DNA of 64,000 nt, from contig CAHIKZ030002633.1 in assembly GCA_903632075.3 (NCBI GenBank), forward strand, positions 474,501 through 538,500. Direction: 5' to 3'. A model generated the notes under the pieces. It saw nothing but the letters and a program-made list of their open reading frames with translations, made no database searches and was not told the DNA's origin. This DNA is from Acanthosepion pharaonis (Eukaryota > Mollusca > Cephalopoda > Sepiida > Sepiidae). A program made the translations under genes and the position numbers. This document shows, one piece after another, positions 9,812 through 20,800 of this stretch (positions within the stretch are counted from its first letter, which is position 1; each line of letters starts with the position of its first letter).

Positions 9812-12800
9812 CAAAAAAAAAAAAACAAAAGCTTCTTAGAGATTGAAAAGTTCTAGTTTTTATCCTGATACTCAACATACATCCAACATAATCAGAATCT
9901 AATATTTCTCAGTGATGATTTACTCATCCCTCATCAAAGTGTTCAATAAATCATTAATTATAAATAACAGCTAATGACAGTTTTACAAAGTTTAAACCTC
10001 AAGGAAAAATTCACATTCTATTGCAGGTGTTTAAATTAGGAAAACAATATATACTTTTAAATAATTTTCTAAACAATTTATCAAGTATATTTATAAAGAC
10101 TATTCCACTTCAAGGGACCAAACACTTGAGGCGTGGATGTTATTTAAGCAGATGTGACTGGAGATATCCAGTGTAAATATACTTGACAGCACTTTCCAGT
10201 GTCATATGTTATATATTTGATCCAAAATAAGCATTACAATTCACATCAACTTTAGAAATTATCCATCCAGTTTCCTGAATCATCATCACTTTTATTTATA
10301 TTTTAATTTAATGACTCAACATTTGACTTTAAAATAAAACAACAACTGCACAGCAGTTCCTATAACATAAACAAGAAATATAAACCTTTCTTGCTCATGA
10401 ATATTTTTTGATTTCTTTCATCTGTTCTTTGCTATTCAGATGATCACAAGCAAGAGATTGTAATATTGAAAAGCACGAGTTTACTGATGATTAAAGTTCA
10501 GCAATATCAAACCAGATCAGTACTTAAATGAGTGACCAATTAGGAACACTACTGTAAGCAACTTGTGAACATGCTTCAGATTAAACAAACTTCAGTAAAT
10601 AAATATTTTTTTTAAAAAGAATATTTCTTCTTTTTGTCATGAAATTAGGAACTTCAGAGATGTGCAATCATGAAGTACCCTGGCAAAACACATACTTCTA
10701 TAATGTATCACTGTTAAAGCCAAAACAGATTTTCCAAAATATAGTTAGCATTTCAACCTATGATATGCCTTTTAGTAATCATGTCAAGTATCTTAGTAAC
10801 CTATACTCTAATTTTGGATAATGATAAGAACAAATGCAAATGTATTTTTGAAAATAAATATAACCCTCTCTTGTACAAATATTAACCACAAAAGCATTTA
10901 AAACAATAGAAACCATATATTTATCTTCATATACAGATTTTTATTTCATTTATAAATTTTGCACATGACTTGGTCAAGAATTTGCTTAAGCGAAACAAGA
11001 AAGAACCCACATATCATTCATACTAACAATGGCCACACATTAAAACAAAATCCAATCCAAAACCAAATTCATGTTTTACAACTGTATTCAGATCAGTCTA
11101 CCAAACAACAAGTACAAACCACTGAAGCAAAAAAGGAAGGAAGGAAAGCACCTGTGCATAAGTTTATGGATATAAGATGCAAAGAGTATAGAAGAGAAAA
11201 GAGAGAAGAAAAAAAAAAAACATAAGCATTTTCAAATCTGGAAATCAGCCATCATATGTTGTGATCTGACATAGGAAATGGGTTAACAGTGAAGAATATC
11301 TTGGCATGAAGCAGTACTTGAAAGTAACCAGAAACTGTGTCTTTTTCAGATGGGAAGGAATTAGACTGGCAGAAAAGAGCACTGCTATGTCATAGTAACC
11401 CCAACATTCCAGCCAAAATTAAATCCCAAATACAAATAATTCCAAATAATTGTCTCACATTTTTTTTTCCAAGGATGCTGCACCTATGAATCCAGAGCTA
11501 TAAGTTTCCAACAGCTAATATGCAAAAGCAAGCCAAGAAATTACAAATATTTCCTTTTGCTGTAATAAAGGAAAAATCAAAAATTATTATATCCCAATCT
11601 GCAAAATATTGTTGCAAGAAAAAACTTTTTATACTGTTGTAGCACACCTACAGACGATAATGGACATGTCCCCATTCATATAAATAGAGGAGAAAAATAC
11701 TGTATGTTGGTCTAGAGTTGGAGATTCATTGTGGAATTCACTTGACTCACTTCTAGCAGTTGACTACTACTTCTATACGCCTATGGCAAATCTTGTGTGT
11801 GTTGTTCTTGTCTTAAGTATTATTGTTCATTATCAAGCTTTTGTGATTATTCTATTTAGGTTACAACACATACAAAATGCACTCAGTTGCATAAAAAACA
11901 CTCGATACATCATATTTGAAAAATAAACACCACTGTATCTGCCTATATTTCTCAGATGAGGTATTACGTACACTATTTACACTGTGTTGTTTATCATAGT
12001 TATTCTTTACTAATATCATCATATGAGAGACAGAAAAGAAATCAGAATCCTAAAAACAACTTTGAAGCAATGATAACAAAATTTTAAATAAATATTCAAA
12101 AACATGAGAAAATAAAGAATTTTCTTCTTATAAAATTTATTTTATTCTAATTTGTTTCTAGATGCCTGATGATGATGTATTCATTTTATGTAAGAATACA
12201 TTTCATGAGTTCCTGTTCTATAAAAAGAATTGGTCCAGATGGTACCAGAATTATTCTTCACACTAATTTTGACTGGAATAACAGAAAATCATAGCGTAAA
12301 ACTTTTGCAGCTTCAACTGTAAAAAATGGTGAGAGGATGAAGATAATCCCAAGACCAACAGACATAAATACTTGGCTGATATCCAATCAAGAATCATTTA
12401 TACCCCACCCCCAAATCCTTTGCACTCATTTTGAAACTGCAAAATGCTGTCTCCTTTTTATAGTGATATGATTTACACTCCTATACATTCTCAAGTGCAA
12501 AAGTTGGAAGACTACAAAACTTTTTTTTTTTTTTTTTAATGAAACATTTTATAACAGATCACCCTCCATTGAAATTGAAATGCTTAAATTTAGAACTTAA
12601 ACTAATTACAATCAGTTTTCAATGAACTTCCCAATGTAATGATATTTTTCCTCAAATGAAATGAATATAATGTTTGATGATGGTATGGAATAGCAGAATA
12701 TAGTAACTGAGCCTTTAGAGATACCATGTTATAAAAAGCTAAAATTCTGAATAAAGTATATATATTTTTTAAATACTCTTGTTATTACCAAAAATTACTT

Positions 12801-13060
12801 ATCAAAATAGCTGGTTATAAACAAATTTAAATATTATAATAGACAAGGTAACATTTTAGATAAACACTTTTTCTGAATTATTTATCTATGCCAACCATAT
12901 CATTATGATACTAGATAACAATGTTGATTTAAAAGAGATATAGTTTTTTCCAAAACAATATCTTTATTAGCAATAGAACAGCAAGCATTATTTTATGTTG
13001 TAAAGGTTTTCTTTGCTAAACTATGTTAATAATTGCTTTAATTTTAGTGGAAGCAATACT
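9441..13060. other. AT-rich sequence upstream of the RPEL2 exon (probable MRTF intron)
   Basis: No exon, RNA or complete mobile element recognised. It contains an A-rich tract (9780-9830). A solitary end fragment of the fold-back family lies at about 11,950-11,990 (CAGATGAGGTATTACG then ACACTATTTACACTG). Several short lysine/asparagine-rich open frames look like chance in AT-rich DNA. Confidence 0.5.
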
Positions 13061-13069
13061 TTCTGGTTG

Positions 13070-13170
13070 CTTCTAAAGCCTTTCCATCATCTCTCACTCA
13101 CAGTAACCTCTTGCACCTTAGTGGCATTGTCACCATGCTTGGGATGGATAATAAAAAAAAAACAAAAAAA
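13070..13170 (+). mobile_element. LINE B 3' tail fragment
   Basis: GTAACCTCTTGCACCTTAG, TGGCATTGTCACC and GCTTGGGATGGATAAT are followed by an A-rich tail, matching the 3' termini at 2938-3012 and 20,325-20,395. Confidence 0.6.
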
Positions 13171-14192
13171 CCCTCAAAACTTTCCTTTTCTTGAATTATA
13201 AGATAAACAGATGAATTAGACTATATCTTTTCCCAATTCAAAGGTATACAATGGAAAGCATATAATCGAAATTTTTAACACTGTTGCAAAATTGTTAGAG
13301 AGTTTTCAGCTGAAATCTTATTCACCCCAAGTACAAAGAGTGTTCAATCTGAATAATGCATTTTTAGAAGACTTCTGGTCCTATACTAACCAAAAATAAT
13401 AGTATTATATAAATTAGAGAATCATGGTAGAAACTTTACCAGCATCTAACACAAAAGATGATACAAATAAACAAATCCAATGCGTTCATTCTACACTACT
13501 CATTCAAAATTTCTGAATGGCTAAATATCACTTGAGATTTAAGCAGGTGAAAAAAAGAGACCAAGATGGCAGCAGAAGTTGAAGTAGAAGTGAGAGCAAG
13601 AACGATAAAAAGATTTAGCAGCAAAGGTGATGGAATACAGGAAGGCAAGATGTCTGCTACTATTAACAGCAGACAGGAACCATTCAGTATCTTGCAATGC
13701 TAATAATGTACAAAAGATGCCAATAATATAAGCAATATCTTTTCATACATGATATCTGAAAGGTGCTCTACTGCTCACTGGACATGAAAAGATGATGGTT
13801 TTTAAAAATATCACCTTTTTGGAAATACTCCCAGAAGGTAAAAATATCCTAAGCAGAAGGTTGTGTTTTTTTTTTTTTGTTTTTTTTTTTTAAATAGAGA
13901 TTGATAGATTTGTGGGAATTAATATATGAATGAAGTAAATGTAATGGATAGAAATTGAGAAAATGTTCCTTCAGTCACATTTAAAATTATGTCATTTAGC
14001 TGCTTCCATAAGAATAAACAGGAAATCCTCAGAAAAACAAGATAAGTTATGGCAGCAGACTGATATAGTTGTGATGAAAAGAAAAATTAAGATAAAAGAA
14101 TACAAATCAAAAATTAAAGATGAGAGGAAAAAATCAATGAAAACCGACAATCAATAACAAATATTCTTTAGAATTGAGAAGGGAAAAAATTG

Positions 14193-14242
<50 letters not shown>

Positions 14243-14935
14243 TAGCAAGAGATTCAGTAATCCTTCATGCAAACAAGTTCTACTCAAGAGAATAGATATC
14301 TACAGAGCCTTTTGCCAAGTTTCCCCTGATGTTGAACAAGTCATTATTTCAGGTAGACACTTGTAAAAGAAATTACTGTAATTACAAGATAAGTATAATG
14401 GGATAATGCATATTAAATACAGAAAAATATAGGTTGGACATCTTTCATAAGTAATGGTAATTAAAGGATGTTTCTTTATACTTATAAAGCAATGATATTC
14501 ATCCATAGAACATATATACTATATACCTTTTGAAATTTGCCATATTTATTTGGGAAGAGTGCTCAATATGGGAGATATTAAAAATATTAAAATAGTATTA
14601 AAAATAGAATGTTAATGATACTATATGAAAAGATTACTTAACTTTTAAATATCAATTTTATCCTGACATCCTAACAAAGTAAATATATAACATAATAAAT
14701 CAATTAAAATATTAATTAAAAATATTAATGAACATTAAATTCATGAATATGCACAAAACAGAGTAAGAAAGTGAATTGAAAAAGATGCAGAACAAAGTGT
14801 AAAAATTGGGAGGGGAAAAAAAAAAAAATGGAAATATCATTTAAAACCACAACCCCTAAAGACTAGCAATTTTACCAAGAAATGTCAATGTCTGGATAAA
14901 ATTGATATTTAAAAGTTAAGTAATCTTTTCATATA
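13171..14935. other. AT-rich non-coding sequence with TA/GA microsatellite
   Basis: (TA)n at about 14,197-14,226 runs directly into (GA)n at 14,226-14,242. No coding sequence or known repeat otherwise. Confidence 0.55.
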
Positions 14936-15005
14936 GTGTGTGTGTGTGTGTGTGTGCACATGTTTGTGTACACACACATTACATATATAACTATAAAATA
15001 TAGTT

Positions 15006-15054
<49 letters not shown>
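14936..15054. repeat. Compound (TG)n / (TA)n microsatellite
   Basis: (TG)n at 14,936-14,957 and (TA)n at 15,011-15,054, separated by CA-rich sequence. An open frame across it is an artefact. Confidence 0.95.
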
Positions 15055-15056
<2 letters not shown>

Positions 15057-15284
15057 CTAAAAGATAACATAGGCTTAACACACACATCCCATTCCCAGCA
15101 ATCAATAAAACTGTCAAAATGGCCAAGGAGGTAATTCTTAAAGTCAGGAATCTCCCATCCTCTATCTTAAAAACAACTTGAAAGAGGCCGTTTGACCAAC
15201 ATAAGGACTGACCAAAATTAATGATAAAAAAACAAATTAAAAACTAGAGATAAAGAAAAAGTTTACTTTCTTCAGAAACAGTCA

Positions 15285-15395
15285 TTCACTGCTACTAACA
15301 AACAGGGATTTTTTTTCTCCTGATGATGGCCATGTTGGCCAAAACTAGTCAAGGAACCTAATTGAAATAATAAAACAAAAAATATTAATATACAA
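15285..15395 (+). mobile_element. Possible Penelope-like element end fragment
   Basis: CTCCTGATGATGGCCATGTT followed by GGCCAAAACTAGTCAAGG and AATTGAAATAATAAAAC resembles the 'GATGATGGC...GGCCGAAAC' motif near the ends of Penelope-like elements (memory-based). No reverse transcriptase is visible nearby. Confidence 0.35.
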
Positions 15396-16585
15396 CCAAG
15401 TGTGTCTGAAAATTTTATATCATCAAAGATGAGAAAATATCTGTGTGATCCATCTTTCATTAGGCTAACGTGGTTTGTCAGCCACATCATTGAAATGTAA
15501 TTCCCACTGCCTAACTGTGCTTACATCCCGTGTTCGATCTCTGTAAATATCTACCAATCATTAATGAATGTCAACAGTTGAAATGACAAAAATAAATGAC
15601 ATACATTTACTTTGATATTTCATATCAGATACACATTCACAAAACTGCTATGCAGTTGATATCTTTGACAAGACAACAAAAATAATCATTGGTTATTAGT
15701 GGGAAGTTTCAACCTCTACTGTCTTATCAGCAAAATCAATCTCTGACAGTAATAGAATGAGTGTATATGCACATTTGAGTGCATACACACTTGCACATCC
15801 TGATGAATCATGTTTTCAGCATCTCTAACATGATATGCATGCTCTTGATGTGTTCTGTATAGAATTGTATACATATTTATATGCCTTTATCATCAACCTT
15901 CCTAACCCCTCCCTCTAAAAATGCCATGCTATAAGACTGAAAAAAAGAGGAGAGGGAATTCAGCTCAATAGACAAGTAAAGGTTATCTGAAAGTGAATGT
16001 TCTGATTCACTTGATAGGAATGTCTATAATGCCAAGGCAACATTGATAAGGTGATAGCACCCCCAGCCCAAGACAGCAGGCCAACATTTAGTAGGTAAGC
16101 AAAGAGATGAACACTCGAGCTGATTGGTTTCTTATGAACTCAACAGTTATTGCACTTACTGATTACTTATAACAGTGAGCCAGACAAACAAGTGGAGAGA
16201 GGTGGAACAGAAATTCTCAGGAAATTCAAACAGATAAACAATTCAAAATTGTAACAAACTGACCAGACTTTAGCAGAAAAGAATATGCAAGGATTTTCTT
16301 TCCATTACTTTTTTTTTTTTAACTGTTATAACATTATTCTACAAGTTGTTCAAGATGAAAATATTTTCATCTATACTGTTTTTATCATTATATTTTGGCC
16401 AACGTGTTCTTTGGACTTCCTCATGTAAAATTAACTTCTGTGATTGTTTTTCTTTTTTCCAAGTTTTCAAATGTGTTGATATTTGACTTTTTTTTTTTTT
16501 TTTGGAAAGGTACACTGAAATCTAAATGCACATTGGTATATCAAAAGAAGCCTTTCAAAAGCTAAGCAAAGTATTAAGAAACAGA
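15396..16585. other. Non-coding sequence
   Basis: No supported gene or repeat. Poly-T runs occur at about 16,311-16,320 and 16,489-16,503. Confidence 0.5.
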
Positions 16586-16960
16586 AAAATTTCATTAGAA
16601 ACAAAGAAAAGGGTACAGAACTGTTTATATAATATCAGTCCTCCTATATGCCAGTAAATGCTGGACAATCTCCTCACAGATGAAAAAGACTCTTGAAACA
16701 ACAGAAATGTGGTTCTACAGAACAATGCTGAGAATTCTATACAAGCAATAATGAAGTTTTAGAAAAAATGAAAATAAAGGACACAGAAAATTAACATCAG
16801 AAAGAGATAGCTGAAATTTCTTAGGCACATAATGAGGAAAGAGGGCTTGGAAAATTTGATACTCACAGGACATACTGAAGGCAAGAGGAGCAGAGGAAAA
16901 ATGCATAATCTACCTAGTGAGCTTGAGTAAATGGATGGCAAAACAAGTGATTGTATAGAT
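16586..16960 (+). mobile_element. LINE A remnant: ORF2 C-terminal region
   Basis: The plus strand reads VLLYASKCWTISSQMKK, TLETTEMWFYRTMLRIL and, after a frameshift, FLRHIMRKEGLENLI, TGHTEGKRSRGK. This is the post-reverse-transcriptase region typical of non-LTR retrotransposons (LLYG-ECW-T, EMWF-RRML, GHI-RKEGLENL). Stops and frame slips mark it as dead. It is related to the 36.2-36.6 kb copy. Confidence 0.72.
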
Positions 16961-17149
16961 CAAAAATTATCTGCACTTTCGCCATGATATATCTTTAGAC
17001 AAGAGTGTGGATAATTTTTGACTTTTGACTCGTAGAAAGCTAAAGTTGGTTGGTTATTTTAGTTTAGTGGTATATCAACCTCTGTAAGTTATTTGATGCT
17101 GAAATTTAAATGTTTTGTACACAATTGTATTTTTAGTGTGGAGATAATA

Positions 17150-17302
17150 ATGGTTGGTGTAATACAAGTCCTGCTAATTAACCCATAGCTGGGGGAGAAG
17201 AGGTGGATTCATACCTTCACCAATGGTATTTGTATTTAAATGAATGACAAACCTGATTGGAACTGGAACTTGGCTCTGATTTCCAATCCTAAGCTATTAT
17301 CC

Positions 17303-17306
<4 letters not shown>
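17150..17306 (-). repeat. SINE-like dispersed repeat (family S1), minus orientation
   Basis: Shares TTAACCCATAGCTGGGG, GGTGGATTCATACCTTCAC, GGTATTTGTATTTAAATGA and GGAACTTGGCTCTGATT with the 33.4-kb copy. It ends in the (CA)n tract at 17,306-17,339. Confidence 0.6.

Positions 17307-17339
<33 letters not shown>
17306..17339. repeat. (CA)n microsatellite
   Basis: Uninterrupted CA run, seen directly. Confidence 0.97.
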
Positions 17340-17342
<3 letters not shown>

Positions 17343-18004
17343 TAGAGATATGTCTAAGTGGTCATCCATCTAGGTACTGACAATGCTTGATACTGCTTAA
17401 CCTAAGTGATCATCCGGAAACCGGTGTTTCAGTGTGATATGGCCATAAGCTTTTATTTGCTGGAAAAGTACTTTATAACAAATTCTCTCATATCAAAATA
17501 AACATGAAACATTAAGAATGAAACACACTCCCTAAGAAGTGATTGCAATTGTCTCTTACATTTTACACAAGTTCCTTATATCATTTACTTTTCAAGTGTA
17601 TTTAAAAATAAGCTGAATAATGTCTGACTGATAAAACTTCATATAAAAGTAAATTTTCAATATGATGGATGACCTTATTCACTATAAAGATACTTGTAAT
17701 TAAGGGTTTTTCTATGATAACACAAGTTACACTTTGCTTAAGAAATATTCATCAAAGAAACAATTTAAAAAAAAAGTTCAGTTGTGAACAACAAAATATC
17801 AGAAGGTTTTATATCACACAACTTTTCCAGTTTTAAAATATGTAGACACAGCAATTATTAAGACTGAGTGTGTGTTGTCTATACAAGTTACACAAGAAAG
17901 TTAAGAATTAATACAAAGATATTTACTTCCCTCTAATATGAAGAATACTGCAAAATGTATTAATGTTGAAAAAGCAACTTGATTGACATGAAATATCTTC
18001 TTTT
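17340..18004. other. AT-rich non-coding sequence
   Basis: Nothing recognisable beyond short homopolymers. Confidence 0.5.
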
Positions 18005-18440
18005 TTCTGTTTAAGCATTCAACCCCAAGCAAGGCGGGAAGCCACTAGCACACAAGGGGTTACAGAGAGTTGGAGCTAGAGCAAAGAGGAGTGATAGAGG
18101 AAAGGATTAAGAGAAGGATAGGAGATAGATCAGGGCATCTGGAGACGTTGATTGACATTAGATTTGAATAGTTGAAGATTATAGCTATCAGGGAAACAGG
18201 AAGAGGTGGGGGAGATCCACAGGCGAGAGGTGCGAGACATGAAACTATTGGAGTAGAAGAGACGGGAGCGAGATGCCAGCCTAGTAGAATGCTTAAATTC
18301 ATGAAGTTTGGGAACCAGCGAAAGCAGCTCCTCGGAGCAATTACCATGAAAGTATTTGTAAAACAGACAGAGGGAGGCGACGGCACATCTGTGAGAGAGT
18401 GACTGCAGACACAGATGCCAGATCAGGGCCAATTACATTG
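18005..18440 (-). mobile_element. LINE B remnant: best-preserved ORF2 C-terminus with 3' tail
   Basis: The minus strand has an open frame of 100 codons (18,432-18,130) reading RCAVASLCLFYKYFHGN, CSEELLSLVPKLHEFK, STRLASRSRLFYSNSF, LWISPTSSCFPDSYNLQ and FKSNVNQRL. This is the C-terminal tail after the reverse transcriptase of a jockey/CR1-like LINE (family from memory). The terminal CTAGTGGCTTCCCG...CTTGGGGTTGAA block lies at 18,060-18,020. GC content is clearly above the surroundings, so it is probably the youngest LINE B copy here. It is 5'-truncated and lacks catalytic domains. Confidence 0.8.
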
Positions 18441-19060
18441 CATATCTTATCAAGAACCTCCAAAGTTCAAACACAAAAGCATAAATTTATTAATAAACTA
18501 AATGAACTATTGAACAGTATACTAGCATATCAATATAGAAGAATGGTCTGAACATAATGCTTCTAATTTATACATGCTTCCCCAATCACTACAATCTTCA
18601 AATATAGGGTCAACTGTTATCTATCGTACATATTCTCATAATCTACAAATTTTACATCCATAAAAAACCATTCAGTAATGCTCCAGTGGCTTTTGGATCT
18701 TAGATGAACAATAACATTAAAACAAGAGTCTGTTTACACTGTTATCACTAACCTTGTAATTTGTAATTCTCATGTCATTATAACAGATATATAAAATATA
18801 CCCAAAATTAATACAGCCATGCTTAAAAAAACAAAAAACAAAAAAAAACAACAACACTTGTGTAGAGGATTCTTCAGTTAATGGAAAAGAGATTTGAGGA
18901 TTTTCTCTTGTTTTTTTTTTTTTTAACTAAATAGAGTGCCTTCCCATTTTTATTGCAATGTGTCATATTTTACAAAAATCATTTCAAACTAGACAAATTG
19001 AAAAGGCAATGCTGAATAAAATGCTCATTCAAAATTTATTCAACCAAAAGTATATCCTTG
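18441..19060. other. AT-rich non-coding sequence
   Basis: No gene or repeat family recognised. A-rich and T-rich runs lie at 18,825-18,855 and 18,910-18,925. Confidence 0.5.
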
Positions 19061-19064
19061 TTCC

Positions 19065-19610
19065 ATCCTCCTCCAGGATGTAAGTGATCAGGAATCTCCA
19101 CAGTTTCCCTTTCTTTAATAGTTATATAATTGTGTATTGCTATGACTGTGTTTGGTTAAGATAATGGAGTGGTTTCCAGTTGCCTTCTTAAGTTTTTAAT
19201 TCACAGTTGTCCATCTAGACGAGATAAAAACCAAGGCTAGAGAGTCTAGACCAGTGATATTCAACACAGGCTTGAGAAATATTTTAAATGGGCCTGGAGA
19301 CACCAGAAGCAGTGTAGTTATTGGTCAGGATTTATATTTTCTACTATATTTTGCTTTTATAAATAAAATCTATTTCTTGTTACATGGAATTTCTATTTGT
19401 GATTATGTAGGCCCAAAATTTTTTTAATGCCAAAAATGGGCCACAAGAAAGAAAAGGTTGAGACACACCATCAGACTACCCTGTTAGTTAACCCAGAAGT
19501 GAGATGGGGAGAATGGAGGGATTTAGATATTTTCCATGAGCATTAGTGTGAAGTGAGCACAAAATGTCTCAGCCAGAATTTGAACCCTGATGGCAGATTC
19601 CATTTTTTCC
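19065..19610 (-). repeat. SINE-like repeat (family S1), interrupted by a MITE
   Basis: The left part (CTCCAGGATGTAAGTGATCA, CTCCACAGTTTCCCTTTC) and the part ending GGCTAGAGAGTCTAGAC belong with CTACCCTGTTAGTTAACCC and AGCCAGAATTTGAACCC on the other side of the 19,252-19,470 insertion. Removing the insertion restores the order seen in the 3.78-4.11 kb copy. Confidence 0.55.
19252..19470. mobile_element. hAT-like MITE nested in the SINE
   Basis: The ends CAGTGATATTCAAC (left) and GGTTGAGACACACCA (right) form imperfect terminal inverted repeats of the CAGTGnTTCTCAACC type known for hAT elements. The flanks TCTAGAC and TCAGAC look like a decayed target duplication. It is about 219 bp with no coding capacity. 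Confidence 0.5.
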
Positions 19611-20214
19611 TTTTTAATGCTGTTAACTGTTAGTTCACTTACATCTCCTCAACTAAAGAAACTCAATATCAAACAAAGGATAAAGAAGTAATGAATCTCA
19701 GTGCCATGAGTTCCAGGTGCCATAAATTCCAGAGTTCAGGCATTTTGGTTTATACCCATGCCAAACATTTTCACAAACACCTCATTTATTGAAGAAAATT
19801 ATGGGGGCTTGAGATGCAAACTTGAGACATTATTTGCAATATCAAACCAAGAGCATAGTAATGCATCTGAAGGTTCTTAATGACTGCCTTTGTCTTGAAA
19901 GGATTGTACTGAAAGAAAAAGCTAAGAGAAAAAGAAAAAAAAGATGGAATGAAAACATATTTACAAGAATGAGATATTTCGTGAAGTAACAATCACTCAC
20001 TTGACACAATAAAAAAAAAGATAATGATTACTTATTCATTGGAAAGAGAAATGAAATGAAAGTGTGCAAGGTAAAGAAATGGTTATCAACAAATCAAGTT
20101 TGAATTTCTGTTAAGGCAGATTGCATTCACTTGAAAACGTTAATGGCCTAGGAAAAGTATGAATTGAAAACCTTGCCCTCTGTAGTTACACATTTTGTCT
20201 GGTTTACATTCCTC

Positions 20215-20400
20215 TCCAGTCTTTTGAACTGAAATAGAGGTTTATCTTTTGTTTCCTGTTTAGGATTGAGTTTCCAGTTCCTTCTCCTAAAGTCATCTCA
20301 TTTTCTTTCATTCCTAGTAGCCTCTTGTGTCTTAGTGGCATCATTGCCTTACTTAGAGTGAATTCATTAAACAAAAAAAAATATCATTGGATATCTTGAA
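20215..20400 (+). mobile_element. LINE B 3'UTR and tail
   Basis: GAACTGAAATAGAGG, TTGTTTCCTGTTTAGGATTG, CTCATTTTCTTTC, AGCCTCTTGTGTCTTAGTGG and GAATTCATTAAAC precede an A-rich end. The same block in reverse occurs at 33,620-33,760 and partly at 37,035-37,105. Confidence 0.65.
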
Positions 20401-20569
20401 AGTAAAAAAAAAAATTTCATCATTGGCATACTACAACAGTTGACAAAGAGCACAGATGAGTAAGTACACAGATAAAACACACACTCATGATATATCTTAA
20501 TATATTTACGTGATATATCTTAATAGATTGACATGATATATCTTAATAATAGACTTTTATCTGTTAAGA

Positions 20570-20800
20570 AGGATGTGATGGTAATGTAGTGGTTAGTGGA
20601 TCAGAAAGAGAAATTGGTTAGTTGATTTCAAATTCCAGCTGAGTTTGTCATATTCACTTTCAAACAAATACCCTTGGGAAATGTATGAATCAAACTCTTC
20701 TCCCTACCAGCTATGGGTTAAATAGCTGGGTAGACTGGGTTCTCTAACTGTAGTTGACAACCAGTTTAAAGATGGTAACTTGATTAAAAAAAAAAAAAGA
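20570..20800 (+). repeat. SINE-like repeat (family S1), plus orientation
   Basis: Here the head comes first: GTAGTGGTTAGTGG (A-box region), then GATTTCAAATTCCAG (B-box region). AAATACCCTTGGGAAATG, TGAATCAAACTCTTC and AGCTATGGGTTAAAT follow, and an A-rich end at 20,785-20,798. This orientation shows the tRNA-derived nature of the family. Confidence 0.6.

Noticed and set aside
10959..11225. 88-codon frame rich in Lys/Asn/His
   Set aside because: Low-complexity composition, no family resemblance, and ends in a poly-A run.
14929..15126. Short frame with Ile-Tyr and His-Thr repeats
   Set aside because: It is a translation of the (TG)n/(TA)n microsatellite.
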